A DNA stretch of 64,000 nt from Spirosoma endbachense (GTDB taxonomy: Bacteria; Bacteroidota; Bacteroidia; Cytophagales; Spirosomataceae). Shown here piece by piece: positions 8,403 through 16,655 of this stretch (position 1 is its first letter; the number at the start of each line of letters is the position of its first letter). The notes beneath the pieces were generated by a model, which had not been told where the DNA came from, searched no databases, and saw only the letters and a list, made by a program, of their open reading frames with translations. The stretch is taken from positions 2,456,692-2,520,691 of the forward strand of contig NZ_CP045997.1 of NCBI RefSeq assembly GCF_010233585.1, in the 5' to 3' direction. The position numbers were made by a program, and so were the translations under genes.

Positions 8403-9413
8403 ATGAACTTCCCCCTTTCCAAACTCCGCTGGATTGTTTTATTCGTTGGGCTGGCTCTAGCAGTGATTGGCCTGGAGATAACTATTGCGCAATCGACTGC
8501 ATTTGGCCAACGGTCCGACTGGATAGCAATGGGAGTTATTGTCGATATGGCTGTGGGCATTCCGGCACTTTACTACTTCCTGATCATACGCCGATTAACG
8601 ATTCCGGTTCGCAGTCTGCTCGGTATTGTTGGCCTATCGCTAACCCTGACGGCCTTTATCCTTCCCACAAATCACCAGCAATTGGTCGGATCATTGCGCT
8701 GGACACTCGTGATTCTTGAGGTTGGGTTTCTGGGTTACACCCTTATTCGTATCGATCAGATTATCCGGCATTACAGGCAGTTGACTACAAAGACTGTCGA
8801 TTTTACCACGAATCTCCTTAAAAGTCTCGATGTAACGCTGGGGCATTCCCGATTTAATCGTATTTTGGTAAGCGAACTGTCATTGCTACGCTATGGCCTG
8901 GCTGGTTGGCTGGTTCCTGTTGAAAAAGCGGAATCTGATGTGGCCTTCACATCGCATCAGAAATCGGGTCAGGCTGCGTTAACGGTCGGGCTTGTTCTGA
9001 TCGGTTTAATCGAAACGCTGGTCGTACATCTGCTGGTAAATCGATGGAATCCAACAATAGCCTGGTTTGCAACGGTAGCAGGTTTTTATGGTCTTTTATT
9101 TTTCGTGGCCGATCTGATGGCAACCATCAAACGGCCAGTGTTGGTACAAGCTAACCGAATCGTGCTTCGATTTGGCCTTCGGGGATACGGTGTAATTGAT
9201 CGCCAAAACGTTGAACGGATAAGGGCGATAAATAATAAACCGGAGCGCAACGCCAACACCATGAATGGCGCGTTCCTTACGGTTCCGAATGTGCTTATTA
9301 CCGTACAGGAACCCGTACCGATGAGAGGACCGATGGGCATTCAACGATCCGTAAGTCGAATTGCCTTATTTATTGATGACAAAGAGAAATTTATTCACGA
9401 ATTGACGGCCTGA
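8403..9413 (+). CDS. Integral membrane protein of unknown function
   Basis: A 336-residue protein with about six hydrophobic segments: four in the first 120 residues and two near residues 195-240. A hydrophilic C-terminal domain follows (RIVLRFGLRGYGVIDRQNVERIRAI onward) that looks like a small beta-rich, PH-like fold, ending at FIDDKEKFIHELTA. No catalytic motif was recognised. It sits between rnpA (27 bases upstream) and the CtpA-like protease (19 bases downstream), so it is probably part of that transcript. The function cannot be assigned; its position suggests an envelope role, but that is inference only. Confidence 0.65.
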   Translation: MNFPLSKLRWIVLFVGLALAVIGLEITIAQSTAFGQRSDWIAMGVIVDMAVGIPALYYFLIIRRLTIPVRSLLGIVGLSLTLTAFILPTNHQQLVGSLRWTLVILEVGFLGYTLIRIDQIIRHYRQLTTKTVDFTTNLLKSLDVTLGHSRFNRILVSELSLLRYGLAGWLVPVEKAESDVAFTSHQKSGQAALTVGLVLIGLIETLVVHLLVNRWNPTIAWFATVAGFYGLLFFVADLMATIKRPVLVQANRIVLRFGLRGYGVIDRQNVERIRAINNKPERNANTMNGAFLTVPNVLITVQEPVPMRGPMGIQRSVSRIALFIDDKEKFIHELTA

Positions 9414-9432
9414 ACTGGCTTCCTAATGCCCG

Positions 9433-11094
9433 ATGGTTATGAAAAAACAGTGGAAATCCCTTGCCCTGGCTGGTGCGCTGGCCGGAAGTTTATCGCTGGT
9501 TGCGATGAAAACCGACGACCGTTTCTTCGAGATCGCGCGCAACCTCGACATATACGCTACCCTGTTCAAAGAACTGAACATGTATTATGTTGATGAGATA
9601 AACCCGAACCGAATGGTCAAAACCAGCATCGACGCTATGCTGAAGGCGCTCGATCCGTATACAAACTTCTTTGCCGAAGACGAAATCGAGGACTACATGA
9701 CCATGACTACGGGTCGTTATAATGGTATTGGTGCTTTGATTGGCCAGCGGCAGAATAAGAGTATTGTGCTCATGGTTTATGAAGGAACTCCGGCCGAAAA
9801 ATCAGGGCTACAAATCGGTGATGAGATTCTGAAGATCGATGGTGTGGACATAAAAACCCGCAAAGATACCGATACAGGTAAGCTCCTGAAAGGCCAGACA
9901 AATACGAACGTTAAACTGACAGTTCAGCGCTACGGACAAAAAGGTCCGCTTGACCTGACCGTTAGCCGCGACGTTGTGAAAATGACCAACGTGCCTTACT
10001 ACGGCATGATCTCCGAGGATGTTGGCTATATTGATCTCAAGGATTTTACGGCAACGGCTTCGCGTGAAGTCCGTACTGCTTTTCAGGAATTGAAGGGAAA
10101 GGGAATGAAAAAGCTCGTTCTCGATGTTCGTGAAAATCCGGGTGGGTTGCTGAACATGGCCATCGACATCTGCAATATTTTTATTCCGAAAGACTCGGAA
10201 GTTGTTACAACCAAAGGAAAAGTAACGGAATGGAACAAGACCTACACGGCTCTAAATCCGCCTTTAGATCTCGAAATTCCAATCGTTGTGCTTACAAACA
10301 GCCATAGCGCATCAGCGGCCGAGATTGTATCGGGCGTCATTCAGGACTACGACCGGGGCGTCCTGATCGGTCAGCGTACGTATGGCAAAGGCCTGGTGCA
10401 AACCACTCGTGAGCTTTCGTTCAACACGAAACTTAAGATTACAACAGCCAAGTATTACATCCCGAGCGGACGCTGCATTCAGGCCATCGATTACAGTCAC
10501 CGCAATCCTGACGGCAGCGTTGGCAAAATACCTGATTCGCTCAAAACGGCCTTCAAAACCAAAGCCGGACGCGTTGTATACGACGGTGGTGGCGTTTTAC
10601 CCGATGTCGTGATCGAAGCCCAGACACCAACGCCAATTGCGCTGAGCCTGACGAACAAGGGGTTGATTTTCGATTATGCCGTAAAATACCGTCATGAGCA
10701 TCCGACCATTAAACCCGCCCGCGAATTTCACCTGACCGATGCTGAATACCAGGACTTTGTCAAATGGGCCAGCAATCAAGAGTACGATTATACGACGCAG
10801 GTTGAAAAAGATTTAGGTACGCTGGAGGCATCGGCCAAGAAAGAAAAATACTTCGATCAGATTCAGGATCAGCTAAAAGCCCTGAAAACAAAAGTTTCGC
10901 ACAGCAAAGACGCCGATATGATGACCTTCAAAACCGAAGTCCAGACCTTACTGGAGCAGGAAATTGCGGGGCATTACTACCTTCAGAAAGGTCTTAAAGA
11001 AGCATCCTTTGCTACCGACCCCGAACTAAAAGCAGCGCTCGATCTCTTTAAAGACATGGGTCGGTATACATCGACACTAAAAGGAGCCAAATAA
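9433..11094 (+). CDS. S41 carboxy-terminal processing protease (CtpA/Prc-like)
   Basis: A 553-residue periplasmic serine protease that trims or degrades envelope proteins from their C-termini. An N-terminal signal-like segment is followed by the S41 N-terminal helices, a PDZ domain (about 80-170, with GIGALIGQRQNKSIVLMVYEGTPAEKSGL split across it) and the tail-specific protease domain. The catalytic Ser lies in TNSHSASAAEIVSG (about residue 295) and the Lys in RTYGKGLVQ (about 318). The C-terminal region after residue 400 is helical. An alternative ATG two codons downstream (9439, MKKQWKS) is an equally good start. The stop is followed by a long hairpin before tsaB. Confidence 0.93.
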   Translation: MVMKKQWKSLALAGALAGSLSLVAMKTDDRFFEIARNLDIYATLFKELNMYYVDEINPNRMVKTSIDAMLKALDPYTNFFAEDEIEDYMTMTTGRYNGIGALIGQRQNKSIVLMVYEGTPAEKSGLQIGDEILKIDGVDIKTRKDTDTGKLLKGQTNTNVKLTVQRYGQKGPLDLTVSRDVVKMTNVPYYGMISEDVGYIDLKDFTATASREVRTAFQELKGKGMKKLVLDVRENPGGLLNMAIDICNIFIPKDSEVVTTKGKVTEWNKTYTALNPPLDLEIPIVVLTNSHSASAAEIVSGVIQDYDRGVLIGQRTYGKGLVQTTRELSFNTKLKITTAKYYIPSGRCIQAIDYSHRNPDGSVGKIPDSLKTAFKTKAGRVVYDGGGVLPDVVIEAQTPTPIALSLTNKGLIFDYAVKYRHEHPTIKPAREFHLTDAEYQDFVKWASNQEYDYTTQVEKDLGTLEASAKKEKYFDQIQDQLKALKTKVSHSKDADMMTFKTEVQTLLEQEIAGHYYLQKGLKEASFATDPELKAALDLFKDMGRYTSTLKGAK

Positions 11095-11104
11095 TAATTC
11101 ATCC

Positions 11105-11174
11105 ATAATGAAGCGTGTAACGCGAAGACCAAAAGCCTGACTGGTATTAATCTTCACGTTACACGCTTCATTAT
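11105..11174 (+). terminator. Long hairpin between ctpA-like gene and tsaB
   Basis: Perfect 18-base arms at 11105-11122 and 11157-11174 enclose a 34-base loop, which itself contains a GAAGA/TCTTC extension of the stem. It begins 10 bases after the protease stop and ends 8 bases before the tsaB ATG. It could be a terminator or attenuator, or an RNA-stabilising element. Only a short TCTTT follows the stem, so termination is uncertain. Confidence 0.5.
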
Positions 11175-11182
11175 TCTTTGCT

Positions 11183-11872
11183 ATGCTTATTCTCTCTCTT
11201 GATACGTCTACGGCGGCCTGTTCGGTAGCGTTGCACAAGGATGGTACGCTAGTAGGCTGTTACGAGCTTTTTACGGAACGTACATCGGCCGCTATGCTCA
11301 CGACACTGATTGACAATGTCGTACAACACAGCGGTTTTACGCTAAGCCAACTAGACGCTATTGCGGTTGCTAAAGGGCCTGGGTCCTATACTGGCTTGCG
11401 CATTGGTGTTTCAACCGCCAAGGGACTTTGCTTTGCGCTGGACAAACCGCTCCTGGCCATTAACACGCTGGCTGGCATGGCTGAACAGGTTCGGGCACAT
11501 TATCCGGCGAATTACCTCCTCTGCCCCATGATCGATGCTCGTCGGATGGAGGTTTACTGTGCGTTGTTTGAGGCCTCTGGTCAGGAGATAAGCCCGACTT
11601 CGGCACAGATCATCGATGAACAGTCATTCAGCAACTGGCTGGCAAAAAATACGGTTGTGTTTTTTGGCGATGGAGCCGAAAAATGCCGGGCAATACTTGG
11701 TCATACTCCTACCGCCATTTTCCCGGAGCAGCTAATTATTCCTTCCGCCCGGACAATCGGCAAACTAGCTACGGTTGCCTTCGAGACCGGGAAGTTCGAG
11801 GATGTTGTCACTTTCGAACCTTTTTATTTGAAAGATTTTATGACAAATAAGCCGAAAAAGGCCATTCTTTAA
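11183..11872 (+). CDS. tsaB: tRNA threonylcarbamoyladenosine biosynthesis protein TsaB
   Basis: A 229-residue ASKHA-fold protein. It is the non-catalytic partner of TsaD in the complex that makes N6-threonylcarbamoyladenosine at position 37 of ANN-decoding tRNAs. The start MLILSLDTSTAACSVAL and the block AVAKGPGSYTGLRIGVSTAKGL (about residues 62-83) are diagnostic, with LCPMIDARRMEVYCALF following. The C-terminal part is of the short bacterial type. tsaD and tsaE are not in the window. It lies downstream of a long hairpin and 111 bases before coaX. Confidence 0.95.
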   Translation: MLILSLDTSTAACSVALHKDGTLVGCYELFTERTSAAMLTTLIDNVVQHSGFTLSQLDAIAVAKGPGSYTGLRIGVSTAKGLCFALDKPLLAINTLAGMAEQVRAHYPANYLLCPMIDARRMEVYCALFEASGQEISPTSAQIIDEQSFSNWLAKNTVVFFGDGAEKCRAILGHTPTAIFPEQLIIPSARTIGKLATVAFETGKFEDVVTFEPFYLKDFMTNKPKKAIL

Positions 11873-11983
11873 ACCAGGTATTCGTTAGATAACCTGAAGT
11901 TAATTCATGATTGAAGTCAATTTTGTGGGAATCTGACGTTTTTCTCCTTATTTCGCCCCGGCAACCGTCCCCATTCCGCTCTC

Positions 11984-12760
11984 GTGCAGATTATCGTTGA
12001 TGTTGGCAATACCGACGCTGTTTTCGGACTTTACAATCAGACTGGCTGGCAAAACATCTGGCGAACTCCCGCCCGACGCGATGAATCAGCGGCTTCCTAT
12101 GAGGCACGGCTACGCTTATGGCTGCTGGAAGCCAATGTATTGCTAAGTTCTATTCAGACCACCGTTCTTAGTAGTGTAGTTCCCGATTTAACACCAACAA
12201 TCAGGACTATGTTGGCCGAATTGTTTGGGTTAGAGCCCATTGTGGTTGGTCCGGGTATATATCCCCTACTACCTCTTGAGATTTTGAGGCCCCACGAAAT
12301 AGGAGCCGATTTAGTAGCCAATGCCTTGGCTGCCTATATGCGCTATCACCAAAACTGTGTTGTGGTAGATTTCGGCACGGCACTGACTTTCACGACTGTT
12401 TCAGGTGAGGGAAAGATCATTGGTGTGGCCATTGCTCCGGGGCTTAAAACCGCCATCCGGTCCTTATTTGCCAATACGGCCCAGCTACCGGAAGTCCCAA
12501 TCGAAGTGCCATCATCGGCACTTGGCACCAGCACCACACATGCCATCCAGGCGGGTGTCGTACTGGGTTACGAAGGCCTTGTTCGCTCGTTACTTGAACG
12601 CATTCGGGCCGAGCTTAATGGCGACTGTATGGCCGTTGCCACTGGCGGATTATCGGGCCGCATTCCGTCATTACGCGATGCCTTCGCCGATATTGTTCCT
12701 TCTTTAACCCTTGATGGTGTGCGCCTGATTGGCGAAACAGTGACGGATTCAATCAAATAA
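11984..12760 (+). CDS. coaX: Type III pantothenate kinase
   Basis: A 258-residue kinase that phosphorylates pantothenate in the first step of coenzyme A synthesis. The start is GTG. QIIVDVGNTDAVFGLY gives the phosphate-binding motif with the catalytic Asp. HEIGADLVANALAAY (about residues 105-119) and VVDFGTALTFTTV (about 127-139) are the second and third ASKHA motifs, and GVAIAPGLKTAIRSLFANTA follows. The length matches CoaX. Type III enzymes are not feedback inhibited by CoA (family knowledge). It is followed by 350 bases of AT-rich non-coding sequence. Confidence 0.95.
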   Translation: MQIIVDVGNTDAVFGLYNQTGWQNIWRTPARRDESAASYEARLRLWLLEANVLLSSIQTTVLSSVVPDLTPTIRTMLAELFGLEPIVVGPGIYPLLPLEILRPHEIGADLVANALAAYMRYHQNCVVVDFGTALTFTTVSGEGKIIGVAIAPGLKTAIRSLFANTAQLPEVPIEVPSSALGTSTTHAIQAGVVLGYEGLVRSLLERIRAELNGDCMAVATGGLSGRIPSLRDAFADIVPSLTLDGVRLIGETVTDSIK

Positions 12761-13108
12761 GCAGCTATTTTAAGGAATGAATACAACCAGCGGCATTTAC
12801 CACTGGAATGGGTTATTCATGGCTTTATCTGCTTACGGGCAGTTATTATCAAAAAAAATTATGTACGTCACGCCATTCTACAACTTTGTTAAACAACAAA
12901 ATTTCCTTCTAATATCCAGCTGTTTGCATCTAAAATAAGTTGTTTTTAGAAATGCTGGCAAATATAATATAATTCAAAAAATACAAAAAAATAATCAATT
13001 AATACCATTGGATAACTATTGCTAGTAAATCGCTTTCTATACCTCCAATTTCCCATTCACTAACGGTCAGATTCGATAGAATTATCCGGGTCATGACAAC
13101 GAGTGACT
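12761..13108. other. AT-rich non-coding gap with hairpins
   Basis: No gene is seen in these 348 bases. They hold an imperfect inverted repeat (TTTGTT / AACAAA near 12890) and a larger imperfect hairpin around 12917-12966 with TCTAAAA / TTTTAGA at its core, followed by a very A+T-rich stretch. This is likely the coaX transcript end and the promoter of the next gene; no exact TAnnTTTG box was found. Confidence 0.4.
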
Positions 13109-13777
13109 ATGAAAAAGGGTATACTTTTAACAATCATTTGGTTAAGCTTTGTGGGAGGCAAAGCAATGGCTAAAACGCTGTGGAATCGTGGCGAATTATC
13201 ACTGGCTAATGGGACCGTTCTGACAGGAGATCTAAGTTATAATTGGAAGGCAGAAATTGTCCAGTATCAGGAAGGAAATACAATCAAGGCTTTCTCGGCT
13301 TTTCAAGTCAAGGAATTCAAGTATTTTGATACTCAGTTTAACGTTCTGCGTAAATTTATAGCAGTCGATTATCCCTTAAAGCAGTCGTTCAAGAGGGTTC
13401 TGTTTCTGGAGGAATTCGGGATTGGACCCATGATGATCTACCGTCGATTGCGTCATGCTCATGATCCGATTAAAATTGGTAACCCAAGTGCTTTCGGAGT
13501 AGATGATCAGACGATTAAACGGCTCGATAACTTCACGTACTATATTTTTGAAGGGGATAAAATAACGAATCTGGACGACTTCGCTCAAACGTTGTGGCCC
13601 CGCATGAAAACCGAATTTTCGGATGAGCTTACTCACTATTCCGAGACACTGCACATGGATATGGGCTCTACCCTTGCCCGCTTGCTGCTCATTACTCAAT
13701 ATAACCAATTGAAAGTTCGTGCTGGCCACGTAACTCAATTACAGTTAGAGTCCCATTCCGAGTCAGTTAGCCTCTAA
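13109..13777 (+). CDS. Secreted hypothetical protein
   Basis: A 222-residue protein with a Sec signal peptide (MKKGILLTIIWLSFVGGKAMA). The frame also has a GTG two codons upstream (13103), but the ATG at 13109 gives the natural signal peptide. The mature part begins with a beta-rich stretch (ELSLANGTVLTGDLSYNWKAEIVQYQEG) like small proteins that carry a surface or cell-wall sensing strand. A mixed region follows with conserved-looking aromatic residues. I recognise no domain. It appears to be a stand-alone gene between AT-rich gaps; function unknown. Confidence 0.6.
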   Translation: MKKGILLTIIWLSFVGGKAMAKTLWNRGELSLANGTVLTGDLSYNWKAEIVQYQEGNTIKAFSAFQVKEFKYFDTQFNVLRKFIAVDYPLKQSFKRVLFLEEFGIGPMMIYRRLRHAHDPIKIGNPSAFGVDDQTIKRLDNFTYYIFEGDKITNLDDFAQTLWPRMKTEFSDELTHYSETLHMDMGSTLARLLLITQYNQLKVRAGHVTQLQLESHSESVSL

Positions 13778-13858
13778 TGAGGCAAAGGTTATTCTCTTTT
13801 TTACCTTATTAATATCTGATGTTACGCCACCTTTTGGATGGCTGGTTTAATTTTGAGT

Positions 13859-14014
13859 ATGCAGACAACCCTCGACCTCTATACTGACTACTTACTTAGT
13901 AGTTTTGGCCAGACTACCGCGACTGGCTTGTCACGGCTGACCGTGGTTAGAATCAACAGATTCTTTTTTTATAGTTTCCATAATGAACGAGAAGACATGA
14001 AGCCAAAAAGGTAG
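13859..14014 (+). pseudogene. Transposase N-terminal fragment
   Basis: A 51-codon open stretch begins MQTTLDLYTDYLLSSFGQ then TTATGLSRL. This matches, from memory, the N-terminus of DDE transposases found in Bacteroidota insertion sequences, which begin with the same LYxDYLLSSFGQxTATGLS block and run for about 330 residues. After SRL the sequence no longer resembles a transposase and stops at a TAG, so only the first 30 or so codons survive. It lies just outside the distal end of the polysaccharide locus, a likely scar of past insertion. No intact IS or terminal repeats were found. Confidence 0.55.
13949..13970 (+). terminator. Possible Rho-independent terminator
   Basis: A 6-bp stem AGAATC / GATTCT with an AACA loop is followed directly by seven Ts. 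It sits 170 bases after the secreted hypothetical gene and within the transposase relic. The stem is short and AT-rich, so termination would be weak; another small hairpin (CACGG / CCGTG) precedes it. Confidence 0.4.
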
Positions 14015-14060
14015 TGCTTTTTCCTTAAGTTGACAGCATTGGCCGGGCCGCCGATGCGGT

Positions 14061-14080
14061 TTCAAAAACATTATAGGTTT
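14061..14080. repeat. Second copy of dispersed repeat half-site
   Basis: TTCAAAAACATTATAGGTTT differs by one base from the right half of the palindrome at 4273-4293. The left palindrome arm is missing here. It lies between the transposase fragment and the last gene of the polysaccharide locus. Confidence 0.45.
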
Positions 14081-14109
14081 AAGTTGGCCGAGTCCTAGTC
14101 TGAACGGCT

Positions 14110-15261
14110 CTACTTTTTTGCATTCAGGACCTGATTGGCCGTAACCGTCATGGGCGTAAAGGCGTATAAACGACTAATAAGCGGTCTTAATCTGCTTGCC
14201 AGTTTCACAAGTAACTCATAATTAGACGGATAGTCGAATGTATTTTTACCTGTAGCTGACCATATTTGCTGAAAATCGTTGTCAGATAAAGCTAATTTTT
14301 TTTGCACATAGGAACGGGTTTCTGCCAGTTCACGCTCTGATGCAAACGGTTGTTGCAATTGGGCCAGCGCTTCATCGCGCGTGATTGCCTGACTCAATAC
14401 CTGCGCCGATAGATTAATTTTACGTTTGTCGATACCAAATTTACGCGGCAACCAATAGGCCATCGAAAATTTGGTAAACAGGTTTTCATGATGATGACCA
14501 CCATAATCCTGCCAGTCATACAGCCTGATCATCAGCTGTTTGGCATCCTGTTTTTTATAGTTCAGGTAATAATAAGGCCGGATGTCTTTGATGCCTTTTA
14601 TCAACCCGGCATAGACCATTTTGGGCAATGTGAGCATGGGGTACGTCTTTAGCCGAACACCCGACCCAAACCGTTTGTGAATGAATCGTAATTGTCGGGC
14701 GTCGGCATAGGTCCATTCTTTAGGTTGTTTGCCTTCTGAACGAAAATCATTTCCGCGAAGAATATACTGAATGCCTACAGCCTGAGCTACTTTATACATG
14801 GTCGCTTTGATTGCCAGATCGGTTGGCGTATCGATCCAGGGCATCCCTGCTTTCATATAAGCCCGGAGTAAATCCTGGACCTCTTCGTAGTTGATGACAT
14901 AGGTTTCAAGATCGATGCCAAGCGTTGTAGTTACCTTATAGATATTCTGAACGGCAATCTGGCTGTTGAAGCCATTGTCTAAATTGACAGCTAATGGTCG
15001 CAGCCCATACTGGCCGGCAATGTGCAGCAAATAGGAACTATCGACCCCACCACTAACGCCTACAACACAGTCATATCGACTGTTTTTACCCGCTTTTTTC
15101 ATGGCTAAAACCAGTGCGTTCCAATCAGCTAAGCCCTTCTCCCCTCTCGGATAGTTGGCCATCATCGTTTCCTGAAGTTTACAGTAATTCGATACGCCGT
15201 TTTCGTCAAACGAAATACCCGGAATGCTCTCGTCCCAAACACCTTTCGTACAAACTCTCAT
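14110..15261 (-). CDS. N-acetyl sugar amidotransferase (WbpG/PseA family)
   Basis: A 383-residue PP-loop ATPase that, with HisH- and HisF-like partners, converts an acetamido group on a nucleotide sugar to an acetamidino group using ammonia from glutamine. The ATP-binding motif VGVSGGVDSSYLL is at about residues 67-79, and RGNDFRSEGKQPKEWTY is the family's second conserved block. The N-terminal motif, which has paired cysteines in many relatives, is CTKGV...GVSNYC here, so one Cys of each pair is replaced (Gly7, Ser24). It overlaps the hisF-like gene by 4 bases (ATGA), implying coupled translation. It is the last gene of the locus. Confidence 0.85.
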   Translation of the reverse strand: MRVCTKGVWDESIPGISFDENGVSNYCKLQETMMANYPRGEKGLADWNALVLAMKKAGKNSRYDCVVGVSGGVDSSYLLHIAGQYGLRPLAVNLDNGFNSQIAVQNIYKVTTTLGIDLETYVINYEEVQDLLRAYMKAGMPWIDTPTDLAIKATMYKVAQAVGIQYILRGNDFRSEGKQPKEWTYADARQLRFIHKRFGSGVRLKTYPMLTLPKMVYAGLIKGIKDIRPYYYLNYKKQDAKQLMIRLYDWQDYGGHHHENLFTKFSMAYWLPRKFGIDKRKINLSAQVLSQAITRDEALAQLQQPFASERELAETRSYVQKKLALSDNDFQQIWSATGKNTFDYPSNYELLVKLASRLRPLISRLYAFTPMTVTANQVLNAKK

Positions 15262-16025
15262 GCCTGACTAAACAGATTTACCAACTCGTGATTTTTGGGA
15301 TAATTTACCAGAACACCTTTTCGGGGGCCGTGATACACAAAAAGCGAACCGGCCGCTACTGCCGATGCATGAGCTTCACTGACGGCGGATTTAAAGTCGG
15401 TTAACTGCCCGGCTCCACCCGCAGCAACTACCGGTATACTTACAGCCGCCGATAAGGCATTGATCAGAGGCAGATTGTAGCCCTGCATCATGCCGTCATG
15501 TTCAATTGAAGTAACTAACAACTCTCCGGCTCCATTAGCTTCCATCTGTTGCGCCCAGGCAACTGGGTCAAGACCGGTAGCCCGGCTTCCTCCAAGCGTA
15601 TACACCTGCTGTTTACCCCAGAATTTTTTCTTTATGTCGATGGAGACGACAATGGTCGAACTACCAAACTCGTCGGAAGCCGCCCGGATAAAAGCAGGAT
15701 TATTGACGGCAAAGGAATTAATGACTACTTTTTCCGCACCAGCGTTGATGCATTCTTTTATCTGTTGAATGGTCTGAATTCCTCCCCCGACAGCAAAAGG
15801 CATATTGGCTTCATCGCCCACCTCCCGCACAAACCCCAGATCGATGCTACGGCCTTCCTTTGTCGCCAGAATATCAAGTAAGACCAGTTCATCGGCTTTC
15901 AGGTCATTAAATAGTTTGACTGCATTGATCGGATCGCCAAGGTAATTGTAGTTGGTAAATTTGACAGACTTAACCAAACCCTTGTTTTTAAGCAACAGCA
16001 GCGGAATGACGCGAGGTCTGAACAT
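15258..16025 (-). CDS. HisF-like cyclase subunit for sugar amidination (HisF2)
   Basis: A 255-residue TIM-barrel protein of the HisF family. The second phosphate-binding and catalytic strand is kept (VVSIDIKKKFWGKQQVYTLGG). However, the first active-site strand, CLDVKDG in true HisF, reads LLLLKNKG here, so the catalytic Asp of histidine synthesis is missing. That fits HisF2-type proteins, which serve only as an ammonia channel for WbpG. The hisH-like gene lies 3 bases upstream and the wbpG-like gene overlaps it downstream: the arrangement of a dedicated amidination module rather than a his operon. Confidence 0.87.
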   Translation of the reverse strand: MFRPRVIPLLLLKNKGLVKSVKFTNYNYLGDPINAVKLFNDLKADELVLLDILATKEGRSIDLGFVREVGDEANMPFAVGGGIQTIQQIKECINAGAEKVVINSFAVNNPAFIRAASDEFGSSTIVVSIDIKKKFWGKQQVYTLGGSRATGLDPVAWAQQMEANGAGELLVTSIEHDGMMQGYNLPLINALSAAVSIPVVAAGGAGQLTDFKSAVSEAHASAVAAGSLFVYHGPRKGVLVNYPKNHELVNLFSQA

Positions 16026-16028
16026 AGC

Positions 16029-16655
16029 CTATAGGTCAATAAAATTAGCAATCATCTGCGCGCCCCAGTCGTGGCTTTTTTCGGGATGAAACTGCGTACC
16101 GTAGATATTTCCTTTCTGAATGACCGACGCGAACGGATAATCGTAAGTTGACATTGCTACTACGTCTTCTGCCTGCTTACAAACCATGTGGTATGAATGA
16201 ACGAAGTAGAACATCGCCTGCGTCGGCATGTTAGCAAACAAACCGGAAGGTTTCGCTATCTCTGTCGTGTTCCAGCCCATATGAGGCACCTTGTGAGTCA
16301 GTTTGTTCTGAACATTGAAACGAACTACGTCGGCATCGAACCAGTTAAGCCCCTCTGCGTTTCCCTCCTGACTAAAACTTGCCATCAATTGCATGCCAAG
16401 ACAGATACCCAGAATAGGCGTTTGGTTTACCAGTACCTCCTGATTCAACGTCTCCCAGATACCCGACTCTTTCAATTTTTTGACCCCATTCGCAAAATGA
16501 CCAACGCCGGGCAGAACTAATTTTCCTGCTCCTGAAATGGCACTACTAATTGATGCAATGCGAACGTTAGCGTTCAATTGCTCAAACTTCTTCTGTACTG
16601 ACCGCAGGTTGCCCATGCCATAGTCAATGATAACAATATCCGTTTGTTTACTCAT
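16029..16655 (-). CDS. HisH-like glutamine amidotransferase (HisH2)
   Basis: A 208-residue class I glutaminase that releases ammonia from glutamine. The catalytic Cys is in GICLGMQLM (about residue 84) and the His-Glu pair in TQFHPEKSHDWG (about 190). The start DIVIIDYGMGNLRSVQKKFE is typical of HisH. No other histidine gene is nearby; partnership with the adjacent HisF-like and WbpG-like proteins in amidino-sugar synthesis is inferred from context and from the homologous P. aeruginosa O5 trio. It overlaps the upstream glycosyltransferase gene by 4 bases. Confidence 0.88.
   Translation of the reverse strand: MSKQTDIVIIDYGMGNLRSVQKKFEQLNANVRIASISSAISGAGKLVLPGVGHFANGVKKLKESGIWETLNQEVLVNQTPILGICLGMQLMASFSQEGNAEGLNWFDADVVRFNVQNKLTHKVPHMGWNTTEIAKPSGLFANMPTQAMFYFVHSYHMVCKQAEDVVAMSTYDYPFASVIQKGNIYGTQFHPEKSHDWGAQMIANFIDL

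Noticed and set aside
15258..16655. hisF and hisH as histidine biosynthesis genes
   Set aside because: No other his genes are nearby, the HisF catalytic Asp is missing, and both are coupled to a WbpG-type amidotransferase.
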